Source: Streptomyces oryzae
GTDB taxonomy: Bacteria > Actinomycetota > Actinomycetes > Streptomycetales > Streptomycetaceae
Reading direction: 5' to 3'
Assembly (NCBI RefSeq): GCF_017676365.1
Contig: NZ_JADKMA010000013.1
Span: forward strand, 1-64,000
Length of the DNA: 64,000 nucleotides
Positions 26,286 to 36,134 of this stretch are shown here, piece by piece (positions within the stretch are counted from its first letter, which is position 1; each line of letters opens with the position of its first letter). The position numbers and the translations under genes are program-made. The notes under the pieces are model-generated. The model was not told the origin of the DNA, made no database searches, and saw nothing but the letters and a program-made list of their open reading frames with translations.

Positions 26286-27451
26286 GCGGCAAAGAGCCCG
26301 TCGGCGTCATCGGAATCGGTCAGACCAAGCACGTCTCGGCACGCCGCGACGTCTCCTTGGCGGGCCTGGTAAGGGAAGCGGCGCTGCGGGCGCTGGAGGA
26401 CGCCGAGTTGGGCTGGGCCGACATCGACGCCGTAGTGATCGGGAAAGCCCCCGACTTCTTCGAGGGCGTCATGATGCCCGAGCTCTATCTGGCCGACGCG
26501 CTCGGCGCGGCAGGCAAGCCCATGCTGCGGGTGCACACCGCCGGGTCCGTCGGCGGCAGTACCGCGCTGGTCGCCGCCAATCTGGTCGCGGCCCGTGTGC
26601 ACCGCACCGTGCTGACCCTCGCGTTCGAGAAGCAGTCCGAGTCCAACGCGATGTGGGGGCTGTCGCTGCCCGTACCGTTCCAGCAGCCGCTGCTGGCGGG
26701 CGCAGGCGGATTTTTCGCGCCGTACGTCCGCGCCTACCTGCACCGCACCTCGGCTCCCGGCCACATCGGCGCACTCGTCGCCTACAAGGACCGCCGCAAC
26801 GCCCTGAAGAACCCGTACGCGCACCTCCACGAGGAGGACATCACCCTGGAGAAGGTCCGCTCCTCGCCGATGCTGTGGGACCCCATCCGCTACTCGGAGA
26901 CCTGCCCCTCCTCCGACGGGGCGTGCGCCATGGTGCTGACCGACCGCGCGGGGGCGGCGCGCGCCCCGCGGCCGCCCGCCTGGGTGCACGGCGGAGCCAT
27001 GCGCAGCGAACCCACCCTCTTCGCCGGCAAGGACGCCGTCTCACCGCGCGCGGGCAGCGACTGCGCCGCCGACGTCTACCGCCAGGCGGGCATCACGGAG
27101 CCGCGCCGGGAGATCGACGCCGTGGAGATGTATGTGCCCTTCTCCTGGTACGAGCCGATGTGGCTGGAGAACCTCGGCTTCGCCAAGGAGGGCGAGGGCT
27201 GGAAGATGACCGAGTCCGGCGCGACCGAGCTCGACGGCGATCTGCCCGTCAACCCTTCCGGCGGCGTACTGTCCACCAACCCCATCGGGGCCTCCGGCAT
27301 GATCCGCTTCGCCGAGGCAGCGCTCCAAGTGCGGGGTGCGGCAGGCGCACACCAGGTGCCGGGGGCGCGCAGAGCGCTCGGGCACGCCTACGGGGGCGGC
27401 TCGCAGTTCTTCGCGATGTGGCTGGTCGCCGCCGAGCCGCCCGTCTCCTAG
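26282..27451 (+). CDS. ltp3: Thiolase-like protein (Ltp3-like)
   Basis: A 389-residue protein of the SCP2/LTP thiolase branch, strikingly like mycobacterial Ltp3. It has GIGQTKHVSARRDVS, GKAPDFFEGVMMPEL, HTAGSVGGSTALVAA, EKQSESNAMWGLS, ETCPSSDGACAMV and the C-terminal NPSGGVLSTNPIGASG and GHAYGGGSQFF. Ltp3 and Ltp4 are required for C24-branched sterol side-chain removal, probably as a DUF35-dependent aldolase. ATG start overlaps the previous stop by 4 nt. Last gene of the echA19 operon. Confidence 0.9.
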   Translation: MSGKEPVGVIGIGQTKHVSARRDVSLAGLVREAALRALEDAELGWADIDAVVIGKAPDFFEGVMMPELYLADALGAAGKPMLRVHTAGSVGGSTALVAANLVAARVHRTVLTLAFEKQSESNAMWGLSLPVPFQQPLLAGAGGFFAPYVRAYLHRTSAPGHIGALVAYKDRRNALKNPYAHLHEEDITLEKVRSSPMLWDPIRYSETCPSSDGACAMVLTDRAGAARAPRPPAWVHGGAMRSEPTLFAGKDAVSPRAGSDCAADVYRQAGITEPRREIDAVEMYVPFSWYEPMWLENLGFAKEGEGWKMTESGATELDGDLPVNPSGGVLSTNPIGASGMIRFAEAALQVRGAAGAHQVPGARRALGHAYGGGSQFFAMWLVAAEPPVS

Positions 27452-27566
27452 CCGTCGGAGCCCCTCGTTCCGCCCGTGCGTTTTCCCCGTGCCGCGCCCT
27501 GTCCGAGCGGCCCGGGCCGTGGTTAGGGTGGCGGCCGGGACGACGATGACCGGGAGGAGTACCAGC

Positions 27567-27785
27567 GTGGCCGACAGCACCATCGGGCAGCCAGAACTAG
27601 ACCTCAGCCGGGCACAGTGGCAGTCGAGCAGCCGGGGCACCGGCGATGTCGAGATCGCTTTCGTGGAAGGGTTCGTGGCGATGCGGCACGGCCGCCAGCC
27701 CGACAAGCCCGCGCTCATCTTCGATCCGGGGGAGTGGCGCGCCTTCGTACGCGGGGCGCGCGAAGGCGAATTCGACCTGACGTAG
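27567..27785 (+). CDS. DUF397 domain protein
   Basis: A 72-residue DUF397 protein (LSRAQWQSSSRGTGDVEIAF and the C-terminal FDPGEWRAFVRGAREGEFD). DUF397 proteins usually sit next to an XRE/DUF5753 regulator whose activity they modulate; none is adjacent here, so this is an orphan copy. GTG start with GGGAGGAG 8 nt upstream. An ATG seven codons upstream is out of position for that ribosome site. Confidence 0.85.
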   Translation: MADSTIGQPELDLSRAQWQSSSRGTGDVEIAFVEGFVAMRHGRQPDKPALIFDPGEWRAFVRGAREGEFDLT

Positions 27786-27995
27786 TGCGCCCTGCCCGGC
27801 GCCACGCGCAACGCGCCCGCCTGCCCTCCCGTCTCCTGGTTTCCTGCTTTGCGGCTTTGCGGCTTTTCTGCCTTCCCGCCTACTCACCGCCTCCGCGGGC
27901 GTAAGCTCTGCGCATCTGCCCGGAGCGAGCACGGGGAGAACGGCGGAGCGAAGCGGGGGAACGGCGGAAACGGCGAGGACCGAGAGGCTGCGACA

Positions 27996-30080
27996 GTGGC
28001 GCTGCTGGAGCGGGAGGCCGAACTCGCCGCTGTCGAGCGCGGCGTTGACCAGCTGTGCGACAGCGGCAGGCCCGGCGCGTGCCCAACGGACGCCGTGGTG
28101 CCGTCGAGGGACTTCGGTGTACCGGCAACCGATTCCGGCACGCCCGCAGCGGGCTTCGGTGCGCCCGTAACGGACGCAGGCCCTCCGCGGACGCGGACCG
28201 GCGGCCTCCTCGCCTTCACCGGCCCGGCCGGTATCGGCAAGACCACGCTCCTGCGCGAGACCGCGGCGCGCGTCGCCGCGCGCTCGGGCACCGTCCTGTA
28301 CGCGTGCGGAGGCGAACAGGAGCAGGAGGTCGGCTTCCATGTCGTCCGCCGCCTGCTGCGACCGCTGCTGCCCGCCCTTGACGAACGTGAACTCCGCGCC
28401 GAGCTCGGCAGTTGGTACGACCTCGCCGCGCCCGCAGCGGGCCTCCCGGCACCAGGCGGCGCCGTGGTGCCGCACCCGCACGGTGTACGGGCGGCCCTGG
28501 ACCGGCTGTTCGCCCACCTCGCGGTGCGCCATGCACCGCTCGCCGTCCTCGTCGACGACGTCCACTGGGCCGATCCCGCCTCCCTCGGCTGGCTGGCCGG
28601 GTTCGCGTCGCTCGCCCCGCGGCTGCCGCTGCTGTGTGTGCTCGGCTACGACCCGCGGGAACTGCGCCCGGACGCTGCGGGCTTCCGCGCTGCCGTTGAC
28701 GGCCCGGCCCGACTGCCTTTCCCGCTGGCCGAGTTGAGCACCGAGGCGGTGGGCGAGCTCGTCGGGGAGTTCTTCGCCGAAGCCGAAGCCGAAGCCGGCC
28801 CCGGCTCTGACGCCCACGCGGCCGCCGACGAAGCCGACGCCGCTTTCACCGAGGAGTGCCGGAAGCTCACCGGCGGCAACCCCCGCGCCATGACCGAGCT
28901 GCTGCACCGGGCACACGAGGCCGGACTGAAGCCGCACCGGGACAGCCGTGCCCGGCTCGCCGAACTCGGCCCCGCGGCACCCGCGGCTGACGTCCTCCAC
29001 CGGCTGGAGAACCTCGGCCCGGACTGCGTACGGCTCTGCTGGGCCGTCGCCGTGCTCGGCGCCGACGCCACACTTCCGTTCGCCGCCCGGGTCGCCGGCC
29101 TCCGCGGGGAAGCGGCCCGCTCGGCGGCGGACCGGCTGCGCGGCGCGCGGATCCTGGAGGGGGAGCCCGGCGGTGCGGACGCGCCGGTGCGCTTCACCCA
29201 CCCCTCCCTCGCGGGCGAGGTCTACCGCGCCATCCCGGCCAGCATCCGCACGGCCCTGCACGGCCAGACGGCCGCGGCCCTCGCCGCTGACCGGAGCACC
29301 CGCGGCTCCGCCGTCCGTCACCTGCTGGAGGTCCACCCCGACGGCGACCCCGCACTCGTCGGCGAGCTGCGCCGGGCCGCGCACGCGTACACGGCTGCGG
29401 GGGCACCCGATGCCGCGTACCGCTGCCTGGGCCGTGCTCTGCGGGAGCCGCCCGCACCGGGTGACCGGCCCGCTGTGCTGTACGAGCTGGCCGCCGCTGC
29501 CTTCCGGTCCGACGCCCCGGCGGCAGCCGTCCACCCGCTGCGCGCCGCCCTCGCGGAGCCCGCCTGCGAGGGGGAGCCGCGCGTGCGGGCGGTCCGCCTC
29601 CTGGTACGGGCGCTGGGCCGCACCGGGCACCCCGGGGAGGCCCTGCGCACCCTCGAATCGGAGGTACGGCGAGCGCGTGCCCCCGCCGAGCGGGACGCGC
29701 TGCGCGCCGAGCTGAGCCTGTGGCGGGCGCTGCACTCGGTGGACGGTGGCGGGGCCGGCGACGAGGACCCATCCCTCCCCGCCCTGCGCGCCTGGCATGC
29801 CCTGCGGCGCGGCGAACCGGCCGCAACGGTGCTGCGCCACGCCGAGGAAGCCGTCGCCGGTCTGTCCTGGACGGACGACCCCTGGGGCTGCGAGGTCCCG
29901 GCTCTCGTCGCCCGCACGTTCGTCCACTGCGGCCACCTCGAACGGGCCGAGGAGCTGTTACGGGAGGGGATCGCGGCCTGCGAGCGCGCGGGACTGCACA
30001 GCGACCGTTACCTGGGCCTGGCCCGCGCCCTGCTGCCGGAACGACCGGGAGAGCCGGGGAAGCGGGCGGTCCCGCGGTAA
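27996..30080 (+). CDS. LAL-like AAA ATPase lacking a LuxR HTH
   Basis: A 694-residue protein starting like a LAL (large LuxR) regulator: LLEREAEL, P-loop GPAGIGKT (76-83), Walker B VLVDDVHWAD (D187, D188), then a long helical TPR-like region. It stops without the C-terminal LuxR helix-turn-helix of the 900-residue family, and no HTH is encoded in the 48 bp before the next gene. A low-complexity insert with internal repeats (about 23-70) splits the region before the P-loop. It is either a natural ATPase-only paralogue or a decayed regulator. GTG start behind GAGAGG. Confidence 0.82.
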   Translation: MALLEREAELAAVERGVDQLCDSGRPGACPTDAVVPSRDFGVPATDSGTPAAGFGAPVTDAGPPRTRTGGLLAFTGPAGIGKTTLLRETAARVAARSGTVLYACGGEQEQEVGFHVVRRLLRPLLPALDERELRAELGSWYDLAAPAAGLPAPGGAVVPHPHGVRAALDRLFAHLAVRHAPLAVLVDDVHWADPASLGWLAGFASLAPRLPLLCVLGYDPRELRPDAAGFRAAVDGPARLPFPLAELSTEAVGELVGEFFAEAEAEAGPGSDAHAAADEADAAFTEECRKLTGGNPRAMTELLHRAHEAGLKPHRDSRARLAELGPAAPAADVLHRLENLGPDCVRLCWAVAVLGADATLPFAARVAGLRGEAARSAADRLRGARILEGEPGGADAPVRFTHPSLAGEVYRAIPASIRTALHGQTAAALAADRSTRGSAVRHLLEVHPDGDPALVGELRRAAHAYTAAGAPDAAYRCLGRALREPPAPGDRPAVLYELAAAAFRSDAPAAAVHPLRAALAEPACEGEPRVRAVRLLVRALGRTGHPGEALRTLESEVRRARAPAERDALRAELSLWRALHSVDGGGAGDEDPSLPALRAWHALRRGEPAATVLRHAEEAVAGLSWTDDPWGCEVPALVARTFVHCGHLERAEELLREGIAACERAGLHSDRYLGLARALLPERPGEPGKRAVPR

Positions 30081-30128
30081 CCGGGCACTGACTGGGGGCG
30101 ATCACCGGCGGCCACGTACTATTGCGGC

Positions 30129-30626
30129 ATGTCGTTCCTCCGCCGCCGCAGCGCCGCCGTGCCCGCAGGCCCGGACTTCGATGTCCTGGCCATGGACCCG
30201 TCCGACTGGCCGGGGAATCTCGGCGCCGGGCTGCTGCCCGCGCCGGACGGGAGCTGCCAGGGCGTCTTCCTGCGCTATGACCTGTTCGGCGGACGCGGCC
30301 CCGCGATGATCATCGGCAATCTCCCGGAGGGCTCCCCGGCGCGGGAGGTCGCCGAGGGAGAGGTGCCGTTCGAGGTGGCACAGCTGCTCTCCGCGCTGGA
30401 GAACGACGAGCACGTCGAGGTCGTCGGCACCGAGGACGACCCGGTGATGCACGAGGACAACCTGCTGATCGTGCGCCGTATCAAGCTGTCCGAAGACCGG
30501 ATCTCCTGCGTCCAGTTCGACCGCAGCGACGGTGTGCTGGTCACCATCGCGAGCTGGGACCGGCCCATCACCAACGACCTGTACGCGCTCCTCAAGCCGC
30601 TGCCGGCCGAGATGTTCCAGCAGTGA
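30129..30626 (+). CDS. Conserved hypothetical protein
   Basis: A 165-residue soluble alpha/beta protein beginning MSFLRRRS. It is acidic overall with a central segment LENDEHVEVVGTEDDPVMHEDNLLIVRR. I do not recognise the fold or a catalytic motif. It is a single gene ended by a strong bidirectional terminator. Confidence 0.8.
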   Translation: MSFLRRRSAAVPAGPDFDVLAMDPSDWPGNLGAGLLPAPDGSCQGVFLRYDLFGGRGPAMIIGNLPEGSPAREVAEGEVPFEVAQLLSALENDEHVEVVGTEDDPVMHEDNLLIVRRIKLSEDRISCVQFDRSDGVLVTIASWDRPITNDLYALLKPLPAEMFQQ

Positions 30627-30665
30627 TCAACGGCATCCCGGTGCCGTGAGGGACAAGTTCCGTGC

Positions 30666-30696
30666 GGGCGGTCGGCATATCCACTGCCGACCGCCC
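30666..30696. terminator. Strong bidirectional terminator
   Basis: A perfect 12-bp stem GGGCGGTCGGCA, loop TATCCAC, TGCCGACCGCCC, between convergent genes ending at 30626 and 30705. Confidence 0.88.
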
Positions 30697-30704
30697 TCAC
30701 GCGC

Positions 30705-32771
30705 TCAGCGGAGCACGCGCACGTCCTCCGCCTTCACGAACGCCACCCGATGCCCGAGCTGGATCTGGTAGTACCGCTCCTTCCCCCGAACGACCTGGAA
30801 CTTCTCCGCGTCGGGGTCGTAGGTGACGGCGTACAGATACTCGCCCGGTGTCTGCAGGCCCGCCACATAGCGCTGCCCGGCGGTGACCTTGTACGGCAGC
30901 GGTGAGAGCGACTGCACCGGCACGTCCTTGGGGTAGGCGGACTCCTCCGGATACGCGCGCCCGTAGACCGGGATCTCGTCACGCCCCGAGCGGGGAGTGA
31001 TCACGGTGCCCTTGCCGGGAACGGCCGTCGGCCGGGCGGAGGGATTGTGGAACCACGCCTTCTGGCCGAGGTACCAGATCGCCGTCCAGTCGCCCTTCCG
31101 GTCCGCGACCGCGTACTTCTGGCCGGTGGTCGCCCGGGCACCGGTGTCGTTCACGCCCGTGGTCGAGGGCGAGCCGTCGGGCCGCAGCCCGACGTCCTCG
31201 ACCAGCGGCGCTGAGGCGTCCGGCGCCTGGTACAGCCGTACGGCTGAAGAGCCGTGCGCGGGGCAGGGCTTGTCAGCGGACTCGCACCCGGTGTACACCG
31301 GCTTGTTCTTCTCGTAGCCGGGCCGGATCGTCACCACGCCCGACCCGTGCGCCGCCTCCGGGGCGAAGGACTTGCCCATCAGCGTGAAGTAGTGCTGCCA
31401 GTCCCAGTAAGGGCCGGGGTCGGTGTGCATGCCCCTGATGCTGGAGGCCGTGGGCCCCGGCACATTGTCGTGGCCCAGGATGTGCTGCCGGTCCAGCGGG
31501 ATGTCGTACCGCTCGGCGAGGTACTTCACCAGCCGCGCCGAACTGCGGTACATCGCCTCCGTGTACCAGGCGTCCGGGTCGGTCAGGAAGCCCTCGTGCT
31601 CCAGGCCGACCGACTTGGAGTTGACGTACCAGTTGCCCGCGTGCCAGGCGGCGTCCTTGTTGCGCACGTGCTGCGCCACATGTCCGTCGGACGACCGGAG
31701 CGTGTAGTTCCACGACACGTACTTGGGGTTCTTCACCAGATCGAGCGTCGTCTCGTACGTCCCCTCGGTGTCGTGGACGACGATGTAGTCGATCTTCTGC
31801 GACTGGGGGCGCCGCGCCTTGTCGTGGTTGCCGTAGTCCTCCTCGCCGTTCTCGTCGGTCCACTTCTCGTACGGCGCCGGATACCACTCGCAGTCCACCG
31901 TCCGCGGGCACTCGGCTCCACCGTCGGCGGGGCGGGTCCGCTCGGAGGTCCGCGGACTGCGCAGCGCCGGGGTGGCGCCGAGGGTGACCGTCTCGCCGGT
32001 GTCGGTGGTGCGCCGCTCGCCGGTGCGCAGTACGCCGAAGACGTCGTCGGCGAACGCGGTGGCGCTCGGGCTGTCCTGGCCGCCGCCGGGGAACGCGGCC
32101 ACAGCCTCGTACCAGTCGGCGGGGTCTGCGCTCAGCGGGTGCCCCAGCCGCCGCTGAGCGTCCGCCAGCAGGGCGGCGCCGCCCTGCACGTTCGCCTCCG
32201 TCGAGGAGCGCAGCCGGGCGGCGGGGAGCCCGGTCAGCTGCGCGGCGCGCTTCAGCGTCCGCAGCCGGGCCGGCGGCTTCCCGGTCGGCTTGGGCGCTGC
32301 GGCCTCCTGGGCGACGCGGGCCGGACGCGCGCTGTCGCCCCTGGCGTCCTGTCCACCGGCGTGCCCCTGCTGCCGGGAGGAGGCCAGTGCGGTGCGGGCG
32401 TCTGTCAGGTGCATCGGGCCGTAGCCGCCGGAGACGCTGGGTGCCCCCTGGTGCGCGTCCCAGCGCGACTGGAGGTACGAGACGCCGAGCAGCACCTTCT
32501 CCGGCACGTGGTAGCGGTCGGCGGCAGCCGAGAACTGCTGCTGGAGCGCGTCGCGGCCGACCTGGTCCGCTGTCGCCTGCGTACTTGCCGCGAGCAGCGG
32601 AACGACAAGAGCCGCTGCCGCCGCACCGACCGCAGCACAGCGGACGGAACGCCGGGCGGTCCGCGCGGTGCTGCGTCTGTCGCCGCCTCTGCGGCCACGT
32701 GGGTGGTCACGTCTGTCGCTGCGGCCGTCGTCGGACGGGGTGCTGTCGGGGTCACGGAAGGGTCGTGGCAA
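30705..32771 (-). CDS. Secreted N-acetylmuramoyl-L-alanine amidase
   Basis: A 688-residue exported protein. A long, very basic N-terminus precedes a hydrophobic export signal (about 44-68, ending STQATA). The mid-protein Amidase_2 zinc domain has the ligand histidines in VVHDTEG and AWHAGNW and the C-terminal metal site ILGHDNVPG. A helical lysozyme/transglycosylase-like region precedes it, and SH3-like segments rich in Trp and Tyr follow it. It would cleave the amide bond between MurNAc and the stem peptide during wall turnover. The start is TTG with GAGGAGG 5 nt upstream. Confidence 0.88.
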   Translation of the reverse strand: MPRPFRDPDSTPSDDGRSDRRDHPRGRRGGDRRSTARTARRSVRCAAVGAAAAALVVPLLAASTQATADQVGRDALQQQFSAAADRYHVPEKVLLGVSYLQSRWDAHQGAPSVSGGYGPMHLTDARTALASSRQQGHAGGQDARGDSARPARVAQEAAAPKPTGKPPARLRTLKRAAQLTGLPAARLRSSTEANVQGGAALLADAQRRLGHPLSADPADWYEAVAAFPGGGQDSPSATAFADDVFGVLRTGERRTTDTGETVTLGATPALRSPRTSERTRPADGGAECPRTVDCEWYPAPYEKWTDENGEEDYGNHDKARRPQSQKIDYIVVHDTEGTYETTLDLVKNPKYVSWNYTLRSSDGHVAQHVRNKDAAWHAGNWYVNSKSVGLEHEGFLTDPDAWYTEAMYRSSARLVKYLAERYDIPLDRQHILGHDNVPGPTASSIRGMHTDPGPYWDWQHYFTLMGKSFAPEAAHGSGVVTIRPGYEKNKPVYTGCESADKPCPAHGSSAVRLYQAPDASAPLVEDVGLRPDGSPSTTGVNDTGARATTGQKYAVADRKGDWTAIWYLGQKAWFHNPSARPTAVPGKGTVITPRSGRDEIPVYGRAYPEESAYPKDVPVQSLSPLPYKVTAGQRYVAGLQTPGEYLYAVTYDPDAEKFQVVRGKERYYQIQLGHRVAFVKAEDVRVLR

Positions 32772-32939
32772 TGCCGCCTCCTCGGACTGGGCGCCGTGGG
32801 GTCACGTGCGCGAGCAGTCCTCAGACGTACCCACTGGCCGACGATCCGTCAATCATTCCGCGCGGTGGGCACTTTCCCGGGTGAGCGCCCGGCGCAACAG
32901 CGCACGTCGCCCTGGTCGCACCGGGTGGCGGGCACCCGT

Positions 32940-32967
32940 GGCGTCACCGGTGCAGACCGGTGACGCC
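32940..32967 (-). terminator. Terminator of the APH-like gene
   Basis: A perfect 12-bp stem (GGCGTCACCGGT / ACCGGTGACGCC) with a 4-nt GCAG loop, about 36 nt after the stop of the minus-strand phosphotransferase. Confidence 0.8.
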
Positions 32968-33002
32968 GCCGATGACGAACCCGATCGGGTGAGCGGTCCG
33001 GT

Positions 33003-34205
33003 TCACCGGGTGCCGACTGCCGCGCGTACCGCCTTTCGCGCAGTCGCACAGTCGTCGTGCAGCCTGCGCAGCAGCAGCCGCTGCTCCTCGCCGGTCGGCA
33101 TGCCCCCGGCCCGCACCGCGGCGGCGGCCTCCGCCACCACCTGCGGCGACGACTCCCGCATGGTGCGCTGCACCGCCATCTCGTAGGTGCGGATCTCCCG
33201 GGTGAGGATCAGCATCAGGTTCACCAGGAAGGCGTCCCGCGCGGCGGGCCCGGCCGCCTGTGCGAGCTGGCTGATCTGACGGCGCGCCAGCGGAGCGTCC
33301 CCCAGCACCGCCCACAGCGACGCCAGGTCGTACCCGGGCAGATACCAGCCCACGTGCTCCCAGTCGACGAGCGAGGGGCCTGTCGGGCCCAGCATGACGT
33401 TGGTCAGCAGGGCGTCCCCGTGGCAGAACTGCCAGGACACACCGCGCCGGCCACGGGGGCGGCCGGCCTGCACCAGCCCGTGCAGCAGCTTCTGCAGGTC
33501 GCCCAGGTCGCGGTCGGTGAGCAGCCCCTGCTCGTGGAAGCGGTTCAGCCGCGCCGGATAGTCCAGGGGCCGCTGGAACATCGCAGACGGCGGTTCCCAC
33601 TCGTTGAGCCGCCGGAAGCAGCCGATCACCGCCCGCAGATCCGCGCGGGCCGGTGCCTCGAACGGATGCCGCTGCGCCGCCGCCACCCTGCCGGGCACCC
33701 GCTCGATCACCAGCGTGCAGGTGTCCGGGTCGGCCGCGATCAGCCGCGGGGTGCGCACGGGCGGACGGTGCCGGACGAAGGCCCGGTAGGCCGCTATTTC
33801 GCGCTCGAAGCGCTCGGCCCAGGCGGGGGAGTGGTCCAGCAGGCACTTGGCGATCACGGTGTTGCGGCCGGCCGTGCCTGCCAGCAGCACCGAGCGTCCC
33901 CGCCTGCGGAGCAGCTGGACTGGAGTGAACTCCGGGCAGATCCGGTGGATCGAGGCGATGGCGGCACGGAGCTGCGCGCCTTGCGGGCCGGACAAGTCCA
34001 GCCTCCCGCTGACGGGTTGGGACACGGTGCTGGGCGCGCGGAAGTCCTTGCGGGCGCCGGTGTGCGGGCCGGGCGGGCCTGGCACGCGCGCTGGACCGCG
34101 CGACGGATCGGGAGCCAGCACTGCCGCTCCCCTTCCGTACGGCTGCGGCGCGGGGGCCGCACGCGGCCGGCGCGGCACGGACACGGGGGATGGTGCTGAA
34201 TACAT
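33003..34205 (-). CDS. Aminoglycoside phosphotransferase-family protein
   Basis: A 400-residue APH/choline-kinase-fold protein. The Brenner motif appears as [12 protein letters not shown], followed by the metal-binding LVDWEHVG; both are intact. The N-terminal 60 residues are basic, Pro/Arg-rich and probably disordered. Such chromosomal APH-like proteins phosphorylate small molecules or are of unknown substrate, so resistance should not be assumed. ATG start; it is divergent from the NsdA-like regulator. Confidence 0.85.
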   Translation of the reverse strand: MYSAPSPVSVPRRPRAAPAPQPYGRGAAVLAPDPSRGPARVPGPPGPHTGARKDFRAPSTVSQPVSGRLDLSGPQGAQLRAAIASIHRICPEFTPVQLLRRRGRSVLLAGTAGRNTVIAKCLLDHSPAWAERFEREIAAYRAFVRHRPPVRTPRLIAADPDTCTLVIERVPGRVAAAQRHPFEAPARADLRAVIGCFRRLNEWEPPSAMFQRPLDYPARLNRFHEQGLLTDRDLGDLQKLLHGLVQAGRPRGRRGVSWQFCHGDALLTNVMLGPTGPSLVDWEHVGWYLPGYDLASLWAVLGDAPLARRQISQLAQAAGPAARDAFLVNLMLILTREIRTYEMAVQRTMRESSPQVVAEAAAAVRAGGMPTGEEQRLLLRRLHDDCATARKAVRAAVGTR

Positions 34206-34451
34206 GAGCGCGCGGGATCCCTTCGTGTGCCGACGGTTTACCGCGCCTCCCCGGTTGCCCGCCCGGACCGAGCACCCTGGGGAATGCGGGCCGGACAGAG
34301 CGACCGGGGTGGCGCGTTCCTACAGGACACCGGCGCCCGGGTGGCCCACCATCTGGCGGACCCTGGCGAACCCTGGCGAATGCTCTCGGGACCGCCGTAC
34401 CGGGTCGTACGGAGGCTACTGTCAACACAGCCGAGAACCTGGGGGCTTGAC

Positions 34452-36023
34452 GTGACAAAGGGACCCAACGCACGCCTCGCGGACCTCTTCGCCCTCGCCG
34501 GCTGGTCGAAGGGCGAGCTCGCCCGGCTGGTCAACCGGCACGCGGCGGCCATGGGGTACGCGCAACTGGCGACGGACACCTCGAGGGTGCGGCGTTGGAT
34601 CGATACGGGGGAGACTCCGCGTGACCCGGTGCCCAAAGTGCTGGCGTCCCTGTTCACCGAGCGACTCGGCCGTGTCGTGACCATCGAGGACCTCGGGTTC
34701 ACCAGACCGGGACAGACAGCTGCGGGGGAGCCCGTCGAAGGGTTGCCCCTGCCGTCCGGGCAGGTCGCCGCGGTCCTCACCGAATTCACGGGAATGGACC
34801 TCATGCTCAACCGACGCGGCTTGGTGGGCGCGGGCGCCGCGCTCACCGCAGGATCGGCACTCACCAGTGCCATGCACAACTGGCTCAGCGCGGACCCGGC
34901 CGGGTCCGCGGCGCAGCGTGCCACAGAAGCGGCCGGCGCCGTCCCGGCCGGCCACCCGTCCTACGACCGTTACGAAGCGGCCCCGGTGGGGCTTCAGGAG
35001 ATCGAGGCGCTGGAGCACTCCGTGGAGGTCTTCCGCGCCTGGGACGCCGCACGGGGTGGCGGACTCCAGCGCAAGGCCGTGGTGGGCCAGCTGAACGAGG
35101 TGGGGGGGATGCTCTCCTACCACCACCCCGAAAATCTGCAACGCCGCCTGTGGGGTGTCGCCGCCAACCTCGCGGTGCTCGCGGGGTGGATGTCGCACGA
35201 CGTGGGTCTGGAGCCCACGGCCCAGAAGTACTTCATCATCGCCGCGCACGCCGCACGCGAGGGCGGCGACCGGCCACGTGCGGGTGAAGCCCTCTCCCGC
35301 GCCGCCCGGCAGATGGTGCATCTGGGCCGCCCCGACGACGCCCTCGACCTGGTGCAGCTCGCCCAGTCGGGCTCCGGCGAGGAGGCGCTGCCGCGCACCC
35401 GCGCCATGTTCAGCACCATCGAGGCGTGGGCGCAGGCGTCCATGGGCCGGGGTCAGGAGATGCGCCGCACCCTGGGCCGGGCCGAAGAGCTGTTCGCCTC
35501 GGACAAGGGCGATGTCGCGCCGCCGAGTTGGATGCAGATGTTCGACGAGGCGGACCTGCACGGGATGGAGGCGCTGGCCTTCCGTACGCTCGCCGACCAC
35601 GAGCCCGTCGCGGCGCGGACCGCCGAGCACCACGCCAAACGCGCGCTGGCGCTCCGCGAGGAGGGCAGGCAGCGCTCCCAGATCTTCGACTACATCTCGA
35701 TGGCCTCGGCCTGCTTCATCTCCGACGACCCGGAACAGGCCGACCGCTACGCCCGGCTCGCCCTGCTGTCCATCAACGAGAACTCCTCGCACCGCACCTG
35801 GGACCGGCTGCGGGAGATGTACCGGCTCACCGGCAAATACGCCAAGTACGGAAAGATCGAGGAACTCCGCGCCGAGATCCAGGAAGCCCTGCCCCGGGCA
35901 CCGAAGCCCTCCAGGGGCGGCCCGGGACTCAAGGACGCCGACGAGCTGAAGCGGGCACCCGGCGACATCCGGGACATCCGCGGCGCGCGGGGCTCCAAAG
36001 GGGCGAGGGCGAGGTCCGTATGA
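34452..36023 (+). CDS. NsdA-like regulator
   Basis: A 523-residue protein with an N-terminal XRE-like segment (GWSKGELARLVNRHA, DTSRVRRWIDTGETPRDPVPKVLASLFTERLG) that matches the NsdA/NsdB group of negative regulators of Streptomyces sporulation and antibiotic production. A hydrophobic stretch RRGLVGAGAALTAGSAL follows at about 120-140, then a long helical TPR-like C-terminus ending in a basic tail. GTG start behind a GGGGGC tract. It probably acts as a developmental or secondary-metabolism regulator, but targets cannot be inferred here. Confidence 0.82.
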   Translation: MTKGPNARLADLFALAGWSKGELARLVNRHAAAMGYAQLATDTSRVRRWIDTGETPRDPVPKVLASLFTERLGRVVTIEDLGFTRPGQTAAGEPVEGLPLPSGQVAAVLTEFTGMDLMLNRRGLVGAGAALTAGSALTSAMHNWLSADPAGSAAQRATEAAGAVPAGHPSYDRYEAAPVGLQEIEALEHSVEVFRAWDAARGGGLQRKAVVGQLNEVGGMLSYHHPENLQRRLWGVAANLAVLAGWMSHDVGLEPTAQKYFIIAAHAAREGGDRPRAGEALSRAARQMVHLGRPDDALDLVQLAQSGSGEEALPRTRAMFSTIEAWAQASMGRGQEMRRTLGRAEELFASDKGDVAPPSWMQMFDEADLHGMEALAFRTLADHEPVAARTAEHHAKRALALREEGRQRSQIFDYISMASACFISDDPEQADRYARLALLSINENSSHRTWDRLREMYRLTGKYAKYGKIEELRAEIQEALPRAPKPSRGGPGLKDADELKRAPGDIRDIRGARGSKGARARSV

Positions 36024-36134
36024 GGCCCGGCTGAGGCAGCAGCTGGATGGAGTGAGCCGGAAGGGCCCGAAGGCCCGCTCCGGCTCACCGTCTTTCCGGG
36101 CCCCTCGTCGGGGGCCTGGTCACAGGGAGACCGG

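Noticed and set aside
33003-34205. Aminoglycoside resistance gene
   Set aside because: The APH fold is shared by many metabolic kinases, and the sequence shows no specific resistance subfamily.
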